Positions 46,174 to 55,311 of a stretch of 64,000 bases of DNA are shown here, piece by piece. Source of the DNA: Pirellulaceae bacterium (lineage in GTDB: Bacteria > Planctomycetota > Planctomycetia > Pirellulales > Pirellulaceae); assembly GCA_029243025.1 (NCBI GenBank), contig JAQWSU010000060.1, forward strand, positions 1 to 64,000, read 5' to 3'. Under the pieces are notes generated by a model. The model ran no database searches, was not told the DNA's origin, and saw nothing but the letters and a program-made list of their open reading frames with translations. The translations under genes were made by a program, and so were the position numbers. How positions within the stretch are numbered: position 1 is the first letter of the stretch; each line of letters begins with the position of its first letter.

Positions 46174-46743
46174 CTAGAGCCCTGCTCCGCTTCCCGTATC
46201 GACGTTGCCAACCATGTGGAGATGGTTGTGATCGATGTAGAGCACTTCGCGAGAGTCCTCGTCGGTTAGTGTGTGCGGAACTGGCCAGCCGATACGTTTA
46301 ACTTCGGTGAAGTAAACGGTGCACTTGTAGTGAGCGTGATGCAGCTGTGCGGGGCCGATCATCGGGTAGAATCGAGGTGGATCGACGTAATCTGCGATTA
46401 GCTCTTTTCTAATCACAACGTTGTTTCGTTGGACTTCGTGGAGGAATGGAATTCCGCCTTCGACCGGATGACTTCGTTCTAACGCTCGAACGACTTCGTC
46501 ATCACTGGGCGGATCCAAAGCTTGTACCGGTCCTCCCGAGCTGAGGGGGCCGAGAATTGGAACACGGTCGTATCGTTCATGTTCCCAGAACTCGTCTTCT
46601 TTTTCATCTTGGAAATACGGGCTAACGGGAATCGGCACACCCAAAACACCAAACGTAGGACCGGTGTGCGTGCACCCACTGCTCGCCAGGGTTGCCAGTA
46701 GCAACGCACCGCAGGCAACGGATTTGAGTGATTTGGTCGACAT
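46174..46743 (-). CDS. Planctomycete-type lipoprotein, unknown function
   Basis: 189 residues from ATG 46743 with GAGG upstream. The signal MSTKSLKSVACGALLLATLA ends in SSGC, a lipobox, so the protein is probably lipid-anchored. The C-terminal third has RFYPMIGPAQLHHAHYKCTV, YFTEVKRIGW and EVLYIDHNHLHMV, a pattern I associate with a widespread planctomycete family of unknown function (aromatic- and His-rich, 'GPAQLHH.H.KCTVYF'). There are no catalytic motifs. It stands alone with its own terminator. Confidence 0.78.
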   Translation of the reverse strand: MSTKSLKSVACGALLLATLASSGCTHTGPTFGVLGVPIPVSPYFQDEKEDEFWEHERYDRVPILGPLSSGGPVQALDPPSDDEVVRALERSHPVEGGIPFLHEVQRNNVVIRKELIADYVDPPRFYPMIGPAQLHHAHYKCTVYFTEVKRIGWPVPHTLTDEDSREVLYIDHNHLHMVGNVDTGSGAGL

Positions 46744-46939
46744 GATCAATCCTCGAGTCTGGTTTTCATTGGCTTCCGTCTCTCGTCAACGATTGGGAAA
46801 CGTCGGGCCAATGATTCACTTCCCTGTGCTTGTCTGTGTAGATGTTATCGCGTTAATCTGGACGGGACTTGCGGGTTTTTTCGGTTGTGCGGGAATTTCC
46901 GCCGAATCCATCTCTCAAGTCTGCCGTCGATTACGTAAG

Positions 46940-46975
46940 AAAGGCCCTTGGAGAGATCTCTCTCCAAGGGCCTTT
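46940..46975. terminator. Strong hairpin, 16-bp stem with ATCT loop (possible terminator)
   Basis: AAAGGCCCTTGGAGAG pairs exactly with CTCTCCAAGGGCCTTT around ATCT. It lies 27 bases after the stop of the minus-strand BON gene. The T-runs next to the stem are only three bases plus CTT, so it may act as a weak or bidirectional terminator or RNA-stabilising stem. Confidence 0.7.
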
Positions 46976-47002
46976 GTCGATTTATTCGCTGCGAAGCGGT
47001 GG

Positions 47003-48121
47003 TTATTTCGACTTGAAGTCGAGGAACCACCAACCGTCATCCCATTCCAACATCACCTTTCGCCATCCGAGCGGTACTTGCGGATAGGGGTAGAACGGAC
47101 CGATGTAGGGCCAGGCAGTTGCCGAATACTGATGCGGATAGGTGACCGCAGCGTAGTTCGGGTAAGCTGCGTAGCTCGGCCAAGCGTATCCGGGCATTTG
47201 AGGATTGTCGTACGAGGCTGTGCCAACACTTCCCGGGGTGTTTCCCATTGGGACCGGCGCTGGGCCGCCCATCGAACTGTACTGAGCTTGTCGCGATTGG
47301 TTGTATTCGGGTGCGACATAGGACACAGGACGGGCATTGTTACCGTAGCTGCGGGCGAATGCCAGCGGAGCTTGCGACACATGTTGCGGCTGTGGGGCGG
47401 TGATGCCAGATCCGACCGGAGCGTATGCCGTTGGACGCTGCTGTGGAATAAAACCAGCTGCTGTGCCACTTTGCTGTGGTCGCGATGGTGCAATGACTAA
47501 CGGCTGTGCGACCGGCTGTCGGAACTGCTGCTGAGGTGGCTGAATGGCTGGAATGGCCGCCGTGTGTGGCGCTGGAATGGCCGCCGTGGCCGCCGTGGCC
47601 GCCGTGGGTGGTGCTGGAATGGCCGCCGTGGGTGGTGCTGGAATCTCGGCAGGTTGCTCCATGGCGGCCTGTTGAACCGCTGTAATTTCCACGTTGGCCG
47701 TCGGATCAAAATCCACGGTCGCCACTTCGTCTACCTGAGGCGTTTCCGTCACCTCAGAAGGCTCGGGAGCTTCCATGCGTTTGGCTGGTTCTGGAGCTGC
47801 CGAAACGTTGCTCGGATCAGCTGCATCTGCCGGTTGAGCCTGAACATAGAGGTCGTTGATGACCAATTTGACGCCCGGGATCCTCCGCGCGATGTCCAAG
47901 GCCAGAACTGCGTGGTCTGACGCGGCGACGTTGCCCATCATGGTCACGGTGCCTTTGTCGACTTGGACACCAATGTTAAAGTCCTGCAGCTGGGCCGACT
48001 GTTGGTGCTGCTGTAGGCGATCGACGATCTGTTTCGCGATCTGTTCGTCATCCGCTGTGGCGAAGGCGCCGGACAGCGTGGTCAGCGCTAGGGCTAAGAA
48101 TGCCACTAATGCTCTCTTCAT
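47003..48121 (-). CDS. BON domain protein with Pro/Ala-rich tail
   Basis: 372 residues from ATG 48121, with AGGAGGGG seven bases upstream; a longer frame back to 48367 has no signal peptide and is not used. The signal peptide is MKRALVAFLALALTTLSGAF. A BON domain follows (about residues 25-100: DEQIAKQIVDRLQQHQQ, FNIGVQVDKGTVTMMGNVA, LALDIARRIPGVKLVINDL). BON domains bind phospholipids or support outer-membrane stability. A low-complexity Pro/Ala/Gln region (about 110-290) with PAPPTAAIP-type repeats comes next, then a Tyr/Pro-rich C-terminus ending GWRKVMLEWDDGWWFLDFK. Periplasmic or envelope location is likely. Confidence 0.85.
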   Translation of the reverse strand: MKRALVAFLALALTTLSGAFATADDEQIAKQIVDRLQQHQQSAQLQDFNIGVQVDKGTVTMMGNVAASDHAVLALDIARRIPGVKLVINDLYVQAQPADAADPSNVSAAPEPAKRMEAPEPSEVTETPQVDEVATVDFDPTANVEITAVQQAAMEQPAEIPAPPTAAIPAPPTAATAATAAIPAPHTAAIPAIQPPQQQFRQPVAQPLVIAPSRPQQSGTAAGFIPQQRPTAYAPVGSGITAPQPQHVSQAPLAFARSYGNNARPVSYVAPEYNQSRQAQYSSMGGPAPVPMGNTPGSVGTASYDNPQMPGYAWPSYAAYPNYAAVTYPHQYSATAWPYIGPFYPYPQVPLGWRKVMLEWDDGWWFLDFKSK

Positions 48122-48421
48122 CGTGAAATCCCCTCCTGAGTTATTCGCCAAGTCGATGGCTCGCTGTTGGCTTGATTGCGAGTCTGGCCTGATTGCGAGT
48201 CCCGGGCGAACGGGGGGAGCAGAATGATCGATGTGACGAACCGACCGCGGCCCCCCCGACGCGCAGCCTCGTTCCATCCCAATTTCAACTGCTTTATCTT
48301 TCGGTTCGAAACGGCTCTGGAAAGAAACGAAATTGTCGGTTTTAAGGGGTTTACCGAAATTTCCCAATTGGAGGCGCGAACTTCGCTAGCGTTGCAAGAA
48401 GCTAGCGGCCCGCGGCAGTTG

Positions 48422-48703
48422 CTACTGGCAGGGCCTGACTTGGTGCCATCGACCGCAGTCCAAAGTCGCCCCCACGACCATTAATCCGAGCGTGGTCCCG
48501 GAAATCGCCCAAGCACCACTACCGACCAACAGTGCAACGATGATTGAAATGGCGACCACAATCATCGCCACAAAAAAAGTGCACTGACAGAGAGAATGGC
48601 GGCCACACTTCTCCCCCAAACGACTGGCGACCAGTCCGAAGAGACCGAAGATTTGAATTGAGGCCAAAAAGAGAAAGGCTGTCGTATCGATCGTCCAGAT
48701 CAT
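48422..48703 (-). CDS. Small membrane protein, 93 aa
   Basis: Start ATG 48703 with GGAGCGAGC upstream. Two or three hydrophobic segments are visible (TIDTTAFLFLASIQIFGLFG, CTFFVAMIVVAISIIVALLV and GAWAISGTTLGLMVVGATLD) with a Cys-containing loop between them (GEKCGRHSLCQC). It is a probable inner-membrane protein of unknown function. Confidence 0.65.
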   Translation of the reverse strand: MIWTIDTTAFLFLASIQIFGLFGLVASRLGEKCGRHSLCQCTFFVAMIVVAISIIVALLVGSGAWAISGTTLGLMVVGATLDCGRWHQVRPCQ

Positions 48704-49342
48704 GCTCGCTCCAGGATTCCATTCCAGGGAAGTAGATTGTGGAGGGAAGATATAGCGAGTGTTGTGCCATTAAATCAATGACAATCAAAAAAAAGATTAA
48801 AGAATCAGATTTCCCGCTGATTTTAGTTGTTTGTCGAACGATGCTTTTATCGGCACAATCCAAAAATCTTGTAATCCTTACAAAGCGTTTGCAAGGTTTG
48901 GATTTCACTATTTTGGTGAAGGTCGAATCAGTATGACTACGTATTACGTAAGTGTCTTATTAGTAATGGTTTGTGGTTTTTGAAGGCTTGTGGGTCATCT
49001 GTTCTCGACGGCCAAATCGTGCCCTTTTTCTCGATAAAGTGATGCTAGCAATGGACTTGTGCAGCTTGGTAGGGGCACTTCACAATATCTGTGAGAATAG
49101 GTGAGAAGCATCGGAAGATACTGATAGGAAAGGATGGGGTGTGTGAGGTGGATGGGGTGTGATAGTAAAGTCTTACGATATCGTAGGTTGCGCTTCGTTA
49201 TCCTTGGCGTGAACTACCTTGATTTCTGGAATTCTGGAGTCTGACAGGCATTGGCGCGCGGCTTGCCTTTTGTTGAGCCGTTCAGCGACTCGGCAGGAGT
49301 CGCAAACTCCTTTAAACATGAGAGATAGGAAGACAAAAGCCA
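48704..49342. other. AT-rich intergenic region, no gene seen
   Basis: About 640 bases, visibly richer in A+T than the neighbouring genes, between two divergently placed genes. Small open frames have no recognisable product. It presumably holds the promoters for both sides. Confidence 0.45.
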
Positions 49343-49510
49343 ATGTCTAGCAATTACGATCAAAACGACGAATTGGATCGAGAAGAGCGCCTCCGCAGAG
49401 ACACTTATCGAGTTCGTCGGCCCCACGCGTCCCGACGTCGTAGCCGCCAAACAACTGCTGGAAAGCCTGGTGGAATACGCCAACGCCGTAACAAGCATTG
49501 GAACTGGTAG
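49343..49510 (+). CDS. Small basic protein, 55 aa
   Basis: ATG 49343 to TAG 49510; AGGA lies upstream at about 49327, slightly far. The product starts MSSNYDQNDELDREERLRRD and continues TYRVRRPHASRRRSRQTTAG, KPGGIRQRRNKHWNW. It has an acidic start and a strongly basic end with a Trp-rich terminus. The GGxxQRRNKxWxW ending looks like a conserved planctomycete small-protein motif rather than noise. A hairpin follows. Basic tail suggests nucleic-acid or ribosome binding; this is an inference. Confidence 0.6.
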   Translation: MSSNYDQNDELDREERLRRDTYRVRRPHASRRRSRQTTAGKPGGIRQRRNKHWNW

Positions 49511-49538
49511 AGGCCCAAAAGAGTTGGGCACAGGGGAC

Positions 49539-49567
49539 GCGAGGTTGGTAAGGAGCTCCAACCTCGC
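49539..49567. terminator. Hairpin between convergent genes
   Basis: GCGAGGTTGG pairs with CCAACCTCGC around a 9-base loop (TAAGGAGCT), between the small basic gene and the convergent TlpA-like gene. There is no long T-run, so it is either a non-canonical terminator or a stabilising stem. Confidence 0.6.
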
Positions 49568-49592
49568 TTGAGACGAGACTTCTAATCCGCGT

Positions 49593-51485
49593 TTACTTTC
49601 TTGAACGTGTTGAAAGCCGCTTACTAACTTCGGCTTCGAGTTCTTCCACAGCAATCGATCGATTGACCACCGTACCGTCCTTATCGATGAGCATCATCAG
49701 CGGTAGTGTAAAGACACCCAGCTGTTTTGCCAGTGGACTTTCCAGTCCGCCTTGGGCATGCAATTGGGGCCACTTGATTCGTTCGGCCCGGACGTAGTCC
49801 ACGGCCGACTGAGCTTGGTCGTCGAGATTTACACCAACGATGGCGAATTTTCGTCGTGCGTTCTTTGCCAGCAGATTGCGGAGCTGTTTCATGTCTTCTT
49901 TGCAAGGCTCACACCAGGTGGCCCAGTAGTGGACGAGGACAACGCGTCCACGGAGGCTGGCCAAATCGATCGGGCGGCCATCGAGCCCTTTGCCGCTCAA
50001 TTCGAGAGGTTCGCCAATTGACTTCAGCCGTCGGATTGCACCTGCGGCTTTCTCTGACATTTCCGTGTTTGGGTAGTCGCTGACGATTTGGTCGTACCAT
50101 TTTGTCGCAGCCGTATCTTCTCCTGCGAACTCTTGAGAAACGGCAATTTGCAGCATTGCTTCGCCGGCAGGGCGAGTGCCAGCGTAGTTGGCGACGAATT
50201 CTTCCAGCGTTTCGATCCAGTCGGATTGAATTTTGCCGAAGTTCGCATTGGGTTTTTGAAGGCTTGCTGTGTACTCGGCCATCCGCAGGGCAAAGTTAGC
50301 TTGCGATAAGATTTCCTGATCCTCGGTGAGTGAGCTCACTTTTTTGCTAAGTGCCTTCAACGCTTGAATCCCACCATCGCCGGTTCCCGGTTCGGCTGTT
50401 GCCACCACACTGTCGACGAGCTGCAGCAGCCACATGTTTTTTTCTGTTTCTGAACTGGCGGAAATCAGTTTCTCAAGAACCGCAGAACGTCGCTGGTAGA
50501 TTTTGCGAATAGCTGGTGGCGAACTGGCTTTGGCCAAGCTTCGATCAAGATCCTCGAGTTGTTCCACCAGTAATTGTGTTTGAGGGCTGGCCGTTTCGGA
50601 ATCATTCGCCCCTGAGCTCGCCGAACGCTCGTTGACCGTAAAGAAAAAACCCGAATTGTCGGATGACGGTAAATCGATCAAACGCCACAGGTCTCCGACG
50701 CGAACCAGCGTGCCTACTTGGACTTCTTCATGTTTGCCGGCAGTGTCCGTGACGGCGATCACATTCTCATAAACGATCAGATCCTTCTTGGCTTGCTCTC
50801 CGCCGGCGGGAACCACACCCGGTCGAGGTGCACTAAAGTCGACCCAATTCGTCTGATCCGTAACCACTTTCTGGCCCTTTGCATAGGTCAGGAAGTTATC
50901 TTGCGCGTTTTTGGCACGTGTCGTGATTTGTTTACCAAATTCCGTCTTCAGGCCGAGTTGGGCGATTTCTTTTTTGGTAATCAGCAAGGTACTGAATCGG
51001 TTGGCGTCTTGATCTCGCATCGCCCGTACCAGTTCGGCAGAGACTTCTTCTGGCGAGATCCATTTCCAAGCATCAATTTGACCGTCTTCGTTTTTGTCCG
51101 TACCCCAACGCATGCCACCGGTTCCGAACCAGCGATACTGATCTGCTTTCTCGTTGAAATCGGCATCGATGTCTCGGTAAACCTCGATCCCACCTTGGTA
51201 ATAGCACCATTGATCAATCTTGTTATCGCCGTTGGTATCCACAAAGCGGCGTAACAGGTTGCCTTTAGAATCTTTGACAATCCAGGCACGATTTCCATCT
51301 GTTTGGGTTGCGCTGATCGTGCATTTTTTGATCTCAGATTCATTCGGGCGATCAAATTTTACCTGCTTCTGCATGGGAACCAGGCTTAATGCTTGCCGAG
51401 CGGTTGGCTGAGCGGCGAAGGTTTGCGTGACAATGGCTAGCGTGAGTACCAGGCCAAGCAGATGAGAAGAAGCGTGACGAAGCAT
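49593..51485 (-). CDS. Exported TlpA-like thioredoxin-domain protein
   Basis: 630 residues from ATG 51485 (GAAGGAA upstream); the longer frame to 51626 is not used. The signal is MLRHASSHLLGLVLTLAIV TQTFAA (split here for length). The middle part has EF-hand-like repeats (DTNGDNKIDQWCYYQGG, DIDADFNEKADQYRWFGTG, DKNEDGQIDAWKWIS). The C-terminal 140 residues are a TlpA/thioredoxin domain: LRGRVVLVHYWATWCEPCKE with active-site CEPC at about residue 523, then IVGVNLDDQAQ, and the cis-Pro in GVFTLPLMMLIDKDG. TlpA-like proteins reduce periplasmic disulfides, often of cytochromes. It probably acts outside the cytoplasm. Its partner is unknown. Confidence 0.85.
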   Translation of the reverse strand: MLRHASSHLLGLVLTLAIVTQTFAAQPTARQALSLVPMQKQVKFDRPNESEIKKCTISATQTDGNRAWIVKDSKGNLLRRFVDTNGDNKIDQWCYYQGGIEVYRDIDADFNEKADQYRWFGTGGMRWGTDKNEDGQIDAWKWISPEEVSAELVRAMRDQDANRFSTLLITKKEIAQLGLKTEFGKQITTRAKNAQDNFLTYAKGQKVVTDQTNWVDFSAPRPGVVPAGGEQAKKDLIVYENVIAVTDTAGKHEEVQVGTLVRVGDLWRLIDLPSSDNSGFFFTVNERSASSGANDSETASPQTQLLVEQLEDLDRSLAKASSPPAIRKIYQRRSAVLEKLISASSETEKNMWLLQLVDSVVATAEPGTGDGGIQALKALSKKVSSLTEDQEILSQANFALRMAEYTASLQKPNANFGKIQSDWIETLEEFVANYAGTRPAGEAMLQIAVSQEFAGEDTAATKWYDQIVSDYPNTEMSEKAAGAIRRLKSIGEPLELSGKGLDGRPIDLASLRGRVVLVHYWATWCEPCKEDMKQLRNLLAKNARRKFAIVGVNLDDQAQSAVDYVRAERIKWPQLHAQGGLESPLAKQLGVFTLPLMMLIDKDGTVVNRSIAVEELEAEVSKRLSTRSRK

Positions 51486-51897
51486 CGGTTCAGATTCCTT
51501 CGTTGGGGATCTTGGGCGACTGGACGACGCCTGCAAGCATGACGCGTCGAGCAGACGTAACAAATGGGTAGTGGTGAGTTCTCGGATCACACGTTTCGTC
51601 CGATTTAACTCAAGCGACGACTCCACTCAAGCGAATGGAGGTCTTGCACCTTCGGTATGTATGTCGGTTAATTTCGGTCGCAGGCGTTAGGCAAAATAGA
51701 GCGGAAATAACAATCGGGCAACGTCGATTACTTTTCGCGCTGCGGCTCTCGACGTCCCGAAGTTGGGATTTGCTCGTCCGACTCCCGAAAACCTGACAGC
51801 TTTGCTGGCGTAGGGCCGCAGCGATTGACGATGGAAAAGCATCGAGAGGGCCTTTGACAGCCGGCACACCAAGCCTAAAATGGGGGACTTCTTTGCC
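51486..51897. other. Intergenic region before tRNA-Ile
   Basis: About 410 bases holding the upstream region of the leftward TlpA-like gene and the promoter region of the rightward tRNA. Minus frames crossing it (for example 51610-52359) are shadows of acpS and the tRNA and are not called. Confidence 0.4.
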
Positions 51898-51971
51898 GGG
51901 CGCATAGCTCAGTTGGTTAGAGCGCGTCGCTGATAACGACGAGGTCCGAAGTTCGAATCTTCGTGCGCCCA
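51898..51971 (+). tRNA. tRNA-Ile (anticodon GAT)
   Basis: 74 bases with full cloverleaf: acceptor GGGCGCA pairs with TGCGCCC; D-arm GCTC...GAGC; anticodon stem CGTCG/CGACG with loop CTGATAA (anticodon GAT); and TPsiC arm CGAAG/CTTCG with TTCGAAT. Discriminator A. The gene is isolated, not in an rRNA operon. Confidence 0.96.
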
Positions 51972-52007
51972 CTCCCACCGGCTTGGCTTGAACCTGTATT
52001 TCAAGCG

Positions 52008-52394
52008 TCAATCTTCGCAGATCGCGATTGCGAAAGCGGTCGCGTGGCTGCGGCAATGGGAGATTGAGATTTGCATTTCTCCGATTCCCAGTTTCTCGCA
52101 GATCTCCCTCGCCCCCCCCGCTAGAGCGATGGTGGGCTTGCCCCCTTGTCGATTGCGTACCTCGACATCCCGCCAGGTGATGCCACGAATCCAACCGGTC
52201 CCCAAGGCTTTCAGGACAGCTTCCTTGGCGGCCCAGCGACCTGCATAATGCTGGGTCGCGGCTTTGCGTGTGCTGCAATACTCGATTTCGTGGGGCGTGT
52301 AGACTCGCGTGATGAACAATTCGCCGTGACGCTCGATCATTTGAGCGATTCTCAGACATTCTACGATGTCGGTTCCAATGCCGATCACATTCAT
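52008..52394 (-). CDS. acpS: Holo-[acyl-carrier-protein] synthase
   Basis: 128 residues. AcpS moves the 4'-phosphopantetheine arm of CoA to the Ser of acyl-carrier protein, switching on fatty-acid synthesis. The family motifs are plain: MNVIGIGTDIVECLRIAQMI with the Mg-binding Asp, and HYAGRWAAKEAVLKALGTGW with the metal-binding Glu and Lys-Glu-Ala. The C-terminal MQISISHCRSHATAFAIA is also typical. The length fits (about 125 aa). It lies 12 bases after trpS on the same strand. Confidence 0.97.
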   Translation of the reverse strand: MNVIGIGTDIVECLRIAQMIERHGELFITRVYTPHEIEYCSTRKAATQHYAGRWAAKEAVLKALGTGWIRGITWRDVEVRNRQGGKPTIALAGGAREICEKLGIGEMQISISHCRSHATAFAIAICED

Positions 52395-52406
52395 AGCTGT
52401 TTTGTG

Positions 52407-53375
52407 CTACCTATGTTTCAATCCACAGGCTTCTTGGGCCCGATGCAATACTGCACCCGCCTTTTGGCGAGCCCGACTCGCACCATCCTCCAGAATGTCG
52501 CGAACCTGCTTGGGATTGGCGACAAACTGCTCCCGCCGTTCCCGTGCTTCGGCAAAGAAGTTCTCCGCCACATCGGCCAGAGCTTTCTTGACATCTCCGT
52601 AGCCGAATCCACCGCGTCGATACATGGCCGCCATTTCCTCGCGTTCTGGCTCGTTGGCAAACAGTGAAAACAGCTGATATAGGTGATCGGTATCCGGATC
52701 CTTGGCCTCTTCCATAGGGCGCGAGTCGGTTGTGATTCGCATCAATTGCTTGCGCTGTTTTTTGGGGACCTCGAAGATTTCGATCGTGTTGTCGTAACTT
52801 TTTGACATCTTTTGACCATCGGTGCCCGGTACTTTGGCTGTCGCAGACAGCACTTTTGCCTTCGGCAACACAAACGTCTCACCAAATTGGTGGTTAAAGC
52901 TACCCGCTAAGTCGCGAGTGACCTCGATATGCTGTACTTGATCTTCTCCGACGGGGACCCAATCGGCGTCGTAGGCCAGAATGTCGGCCGCCATCAAGAC
53001 GGGGTAGGTAAACAGCCCAGCGTCAGCTTTGATCCCCTTTGCCTTCTTTTCCTTGTAGGCGTGACAACGCTCTAGCAACCCTAAAGGCGTTCCGGTCATC
53101 AGCAGCCAGCAAAGTTCGGAAACCTCGGGAACATCCGATTGCAAGAAAAGCGTGGCATGTTCGGGATTCAATCCCAGTGATAGCAAGTCAATGGCAGCGT
53201 CCAACGAATGTTGCCAAAGCACTTCCTTATCGCGGATCGTCGTCAACGCATGCAGGTTAGCGATGAAATAGTATGATTCATCCTCGTTTTGGAGCTCCAA
53301 ATATTGTTGGATCGCGCCAAAATAGTTGCCCCAATGGAACCGACCGGTTGGTTGAATTCCCGATAAAACTCTCAT
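52407..53375 (-). CDS. trpS: Tryptophan--tRNA ligase
   Basis: 322 residues, the usual bacterial TrpRS length. It charges tRNA-Trp in the cytosol. Class I signatures are visible: [20 protein letters not shown] with the HIGH-like HWGN, and [15 protein letters not shown] with KMSKS. The region [20 protein letters not shown] and '[20 protein letters not shown]' form the tryptophan-binding part. It precedes acpS by 12 bases and follows pyrD by 114. Confidence 0.97.
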   Translation of the reverse strand: MRVLSGIQPTGRFHWGNYFGAIQQYLELQNEDESYYFIANLHALTTIRDKEVLWQHSLDAAIDLLSLGLNPEHATLFLQSDVPEVSELCWLLMTGTPLGLLERCHAYKEKKAKGIKADAGLFTYPVLMAADILAYDADWVPVGEDQVQHIEVTRDLAGSFNHQFGETFVLPKAKVLSATAKVPGTDGQKMSKSYDNTIEIFEVPKKQRKQLMRITTDSRPMEEAKDPDTDHLYQLFSLFANEPEREEMAAMYRRGGFGYGDVKKALADVAENFFAEARERREQFVANPKQVRDILEDGASRARQKAGAVLHRAQEACGLKHR

Positions 53376-53489
53376 AGTTGCAATCGCTGATCTGTGAACG
53401 GTGAAGAAGTGAGCCAGTATTGATATCGTACAACGGTCGTGAGTTTGACTGGCCGAGGGGCGGTCGGCAAACTTGCCGACTTTCCAAAG

Positions 53490-54494
53490 CTAGTTTCTGG
53501 TTTCCTCGAGGTCAGAACAAAGTGCGTTGGTTGACTTTTGCTGGGTTGCTTGAGTCTTCAGTGAACCGATGACTTGGCTCAGTTGGCTCGCCCCAAGTTG
53601 GGCAACTGCGGCCGGCATTTCATCCAGAATCCGCATTGAGATTGTAGGATCATAGAAGTTGACGGTACCCAGTTGAACGGCAGACGCACCGGCCACCAGG
53701 AATTCCATCACATCATCCAACGTTGCGATTCCGCCGACGCCGATGACCGGAATCGAAACCGCTTGGGAGACTTGGTAAACGCACCGTAAGGCAACCGGTT
53801 TGATGGCCGGCCCGCTGAGTCCTCCCATCACGTTTCCGAGCAGCGGCTTTTGGCGCCGCCAGTCAACTGCCATACCTAGCAGCGTGTTGATCACGGTGAG
53901 GCCGTCGGCACCCGCCTCTTCGGCAGCTTTCGCGACCGCTCCGATATTGGCTACATTCGGCGTTAGCTTGGCCAGAATGGGGGTTTCGGTTGACTTTCGC
54001 ACGCCGGAAACCACTTCGTGGCAAAGTTGCGGATTGCTGCCAAAATCGACTCCGCCCGAAACATTGGGGCAGGAGACATTCAGCTCGATTGCCGCAATAC
54101 CTTCGTAATCACTCAATTTGCGAGCCAGATACTGGAAGTCTTCGCAGCTGCTGCCAGCGACACTGACAATCACGGGACAACCCGTCTTTTGCAGGTACGG
54201 CCAATGATCTTCGACAAACGCATCAATGCCGTCATTATCCAATCCGATGGAATTGAGCAGTCCAGCCGCTGTCTCAACCGTTCTCCAGGGGGAATTTCCC
54301 GGCCGCGGTTGGCGAGTGATCGTTTTGGGAACCATGCCACCCAAACGCCCCAAATCGATCATGCCGGCCATTTCCCGGGCATAACCGAAGGTGCCAGAGG
54401 CCACTAAGATCGGATTAGGAAGCGTCAAACGGCCCATTCGAACCGAAAGATCGATCTCTGTTGCCGTCGTCGAGTGATCTGCTGTTGAGTTCAT
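53490..54494 (-). CDS. pyrD: Dihydroorotate dehydrogenase (class 1B-like)
   Basis: 334 residues. It oxidises dihydroorotate to orotate in pyrimidine synthesis. Seen: LPNPILVASGTFGYAREMA, FMN-barrel segment AIELNVSCPNVSGGVDFG with the Cys base of class 1 enzymes, NTLLGMAVDW, and IPVIGVGGIATLDDVMEF near the end. The class 1B pattern usually needs a PyrK electron-transfer partner; no pyrK is in the window. N-terminus begins MNSTADHSTTATEIDLSVRM with a short extension before the barrel. Confidence 0.94.
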   Translation of the reverse strand: MNSTADHSTTATEIDLSVRMGRLTLPNPILVASGTFGYAREMAGMIDLGRLGGMVPKTITRQPRPGNSPWRTVETAAGLLNSIGLDNDGIDAFVEDHWPYLQKTGCPVIVSVAGSSCEDFQYLARKLSDYEGIAAIELNVSCPNVSGGVDFGSNPQLCHEVVSGVRKSTETPILAKLTPNVANIGAVAKAAEEAGADGLTVINTLLGMAVDWRRQKPLLGNVMGGLSGPAIKPVALRCVYQVSQAVSIPVIGVGGIATLDDVMEFLVAGASAVQLGTVNFYDPTISMRILDEMPAAVAQLGASQLSQVIGSLKTQATQQKSTNALCSDLEETRN

Positions 54495-54630
54495 CGCTGC
54501 ATCGCCTCTGGATTCGTGAGCGAACGCAGCTAGCTCGGATTAGCATCCACGGTCGCCGAAACGAGAGGTCAATTTAGCTGTCCCTGCTGGAGCAGGCAAC
54601 GACCCCTGGTTGGCGGCGGTCCGAACCCGA

Positions 54631-54849
54631 TTACAGCAAACCACCGTGGGTTCGGTAGGGCTGCATGTGCGAGGGCTGATCGAGGAACCAGATCCGCTCC
54701 CACTCATCGAGCACTTGCCGCATATTTTCCGAGGTGAACAGCAACTGTCGAGCTCGTCGGACCGGGTCAGCCGAATAAATCGGTACAAAACAGCCGGTTG
54801 AAGAGGCCAAAGCCGCGGCAAGCAAGAGGCCACAAAGCAAGCGTCGCAT
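54631..54849 (-). CDS. Small lipoprotein, 72 aa
   Basis: ATG 54849 after GGAGGAG. The signal peptide MRRLLCGLLLAAALASSTGC is a lipobox ending in Cys-20. The mature part is a short amphipathic domain (SADPVRRARQLLFTSENMRQ, VLDEWERIWFLDQPSHMQPY, RTHGGLL). The ending DQPSHMxPYRTHGG is a pattern I associate with many planctomycete small lipoproteins of unknown function. It lies between pyrD and an HU-like gene on the same strand. Confidence 0.8.
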   Translation of the reverse strand: MRRLLCGLLLAAALASSTGCFVPIYSADPVRRARQLLFTSENMRQVLDEWERIWFLDQPSHMQPYRTHGGLL

Positions 54850-54888
54850 GATTACTCCTCCATGAGTATTTCAAAAGTAACTTCGGGC

Positions 54889-55311
54889 TCAGGAGCCTGG
54901 GTTACGTTCAAAACCGGTCGGCAGATCGGGGCGAGGCGGCGGAGCTCCAAGTCCGGGATTTTCATCCACGACGGGTGAAGTCGATGGCGGATTGCCTTCG
55001 GCTTGGGCCCGAGCTTCCTGATTCGCCTTCTCCTCTAACTGCCGAACTCTTTCTTCCATTTCCTTACCGGGCTTAAATGTGACCACGAACTTTTCGGGGA
55101 CGAAGACTTTATCCCCTGTCCGGGGGTTGCGAGCCTTTCTTGCGGCCCGCTTCTTGACCTCAAATACCCCGAAATTTCGTAGCTCGATCCTGCCTTCCTC
55201 CACCAGCGTTTCCACGATGGCGTCGAAGGTCTTCTGGACGATTTCCTTCGTCTTGAGTTGAGTCAGGCCAATTTCCTCGGAAATTGTTTTGACGATCTCT
55301 TTCTTGGTCAC
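54889..55311 (-). CDS. HU/IHF-family DNA-binding protein with C-terminal tail
   Basis: 140 residues from GTG 55311 (GGAG eight bases upstream). The first 90 residues are HU-like: [40 protein letters not shown], the DNA-binding arm [15 protein letters not shown], and [15 protein letters not shown]. The rest is an unusual tail: Glu/Ala-rich ([17 protein letters not shown]), then Pro-rich ([20 protein letters not shown]). HU normally ends at about 90-100 residues, so the tail is an added feature. It probably bends and compacts nucleoid DNA. A strong promoter lies upstream. Confidence 0.88.
   Translation of the reverse strand: MTKKEIVKTISEEIGLTQLKTKEIVQKTFDAIVETLVEEGRIELRNFGVFEVKKRAARKARNPRTGDKVFVPEKFVVTFKPGKEMEERVRQLEEKANQEARAQAEGNPPSTSPVVDENPGLGAPPPRPDLPTGFERNPGS

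Noticed and set aside
51610-52359. 249-codon minus frame across tRNA-Ile
   Set aside because: It runs through the tRNA and the acpS gene in a different frame; a shadow.
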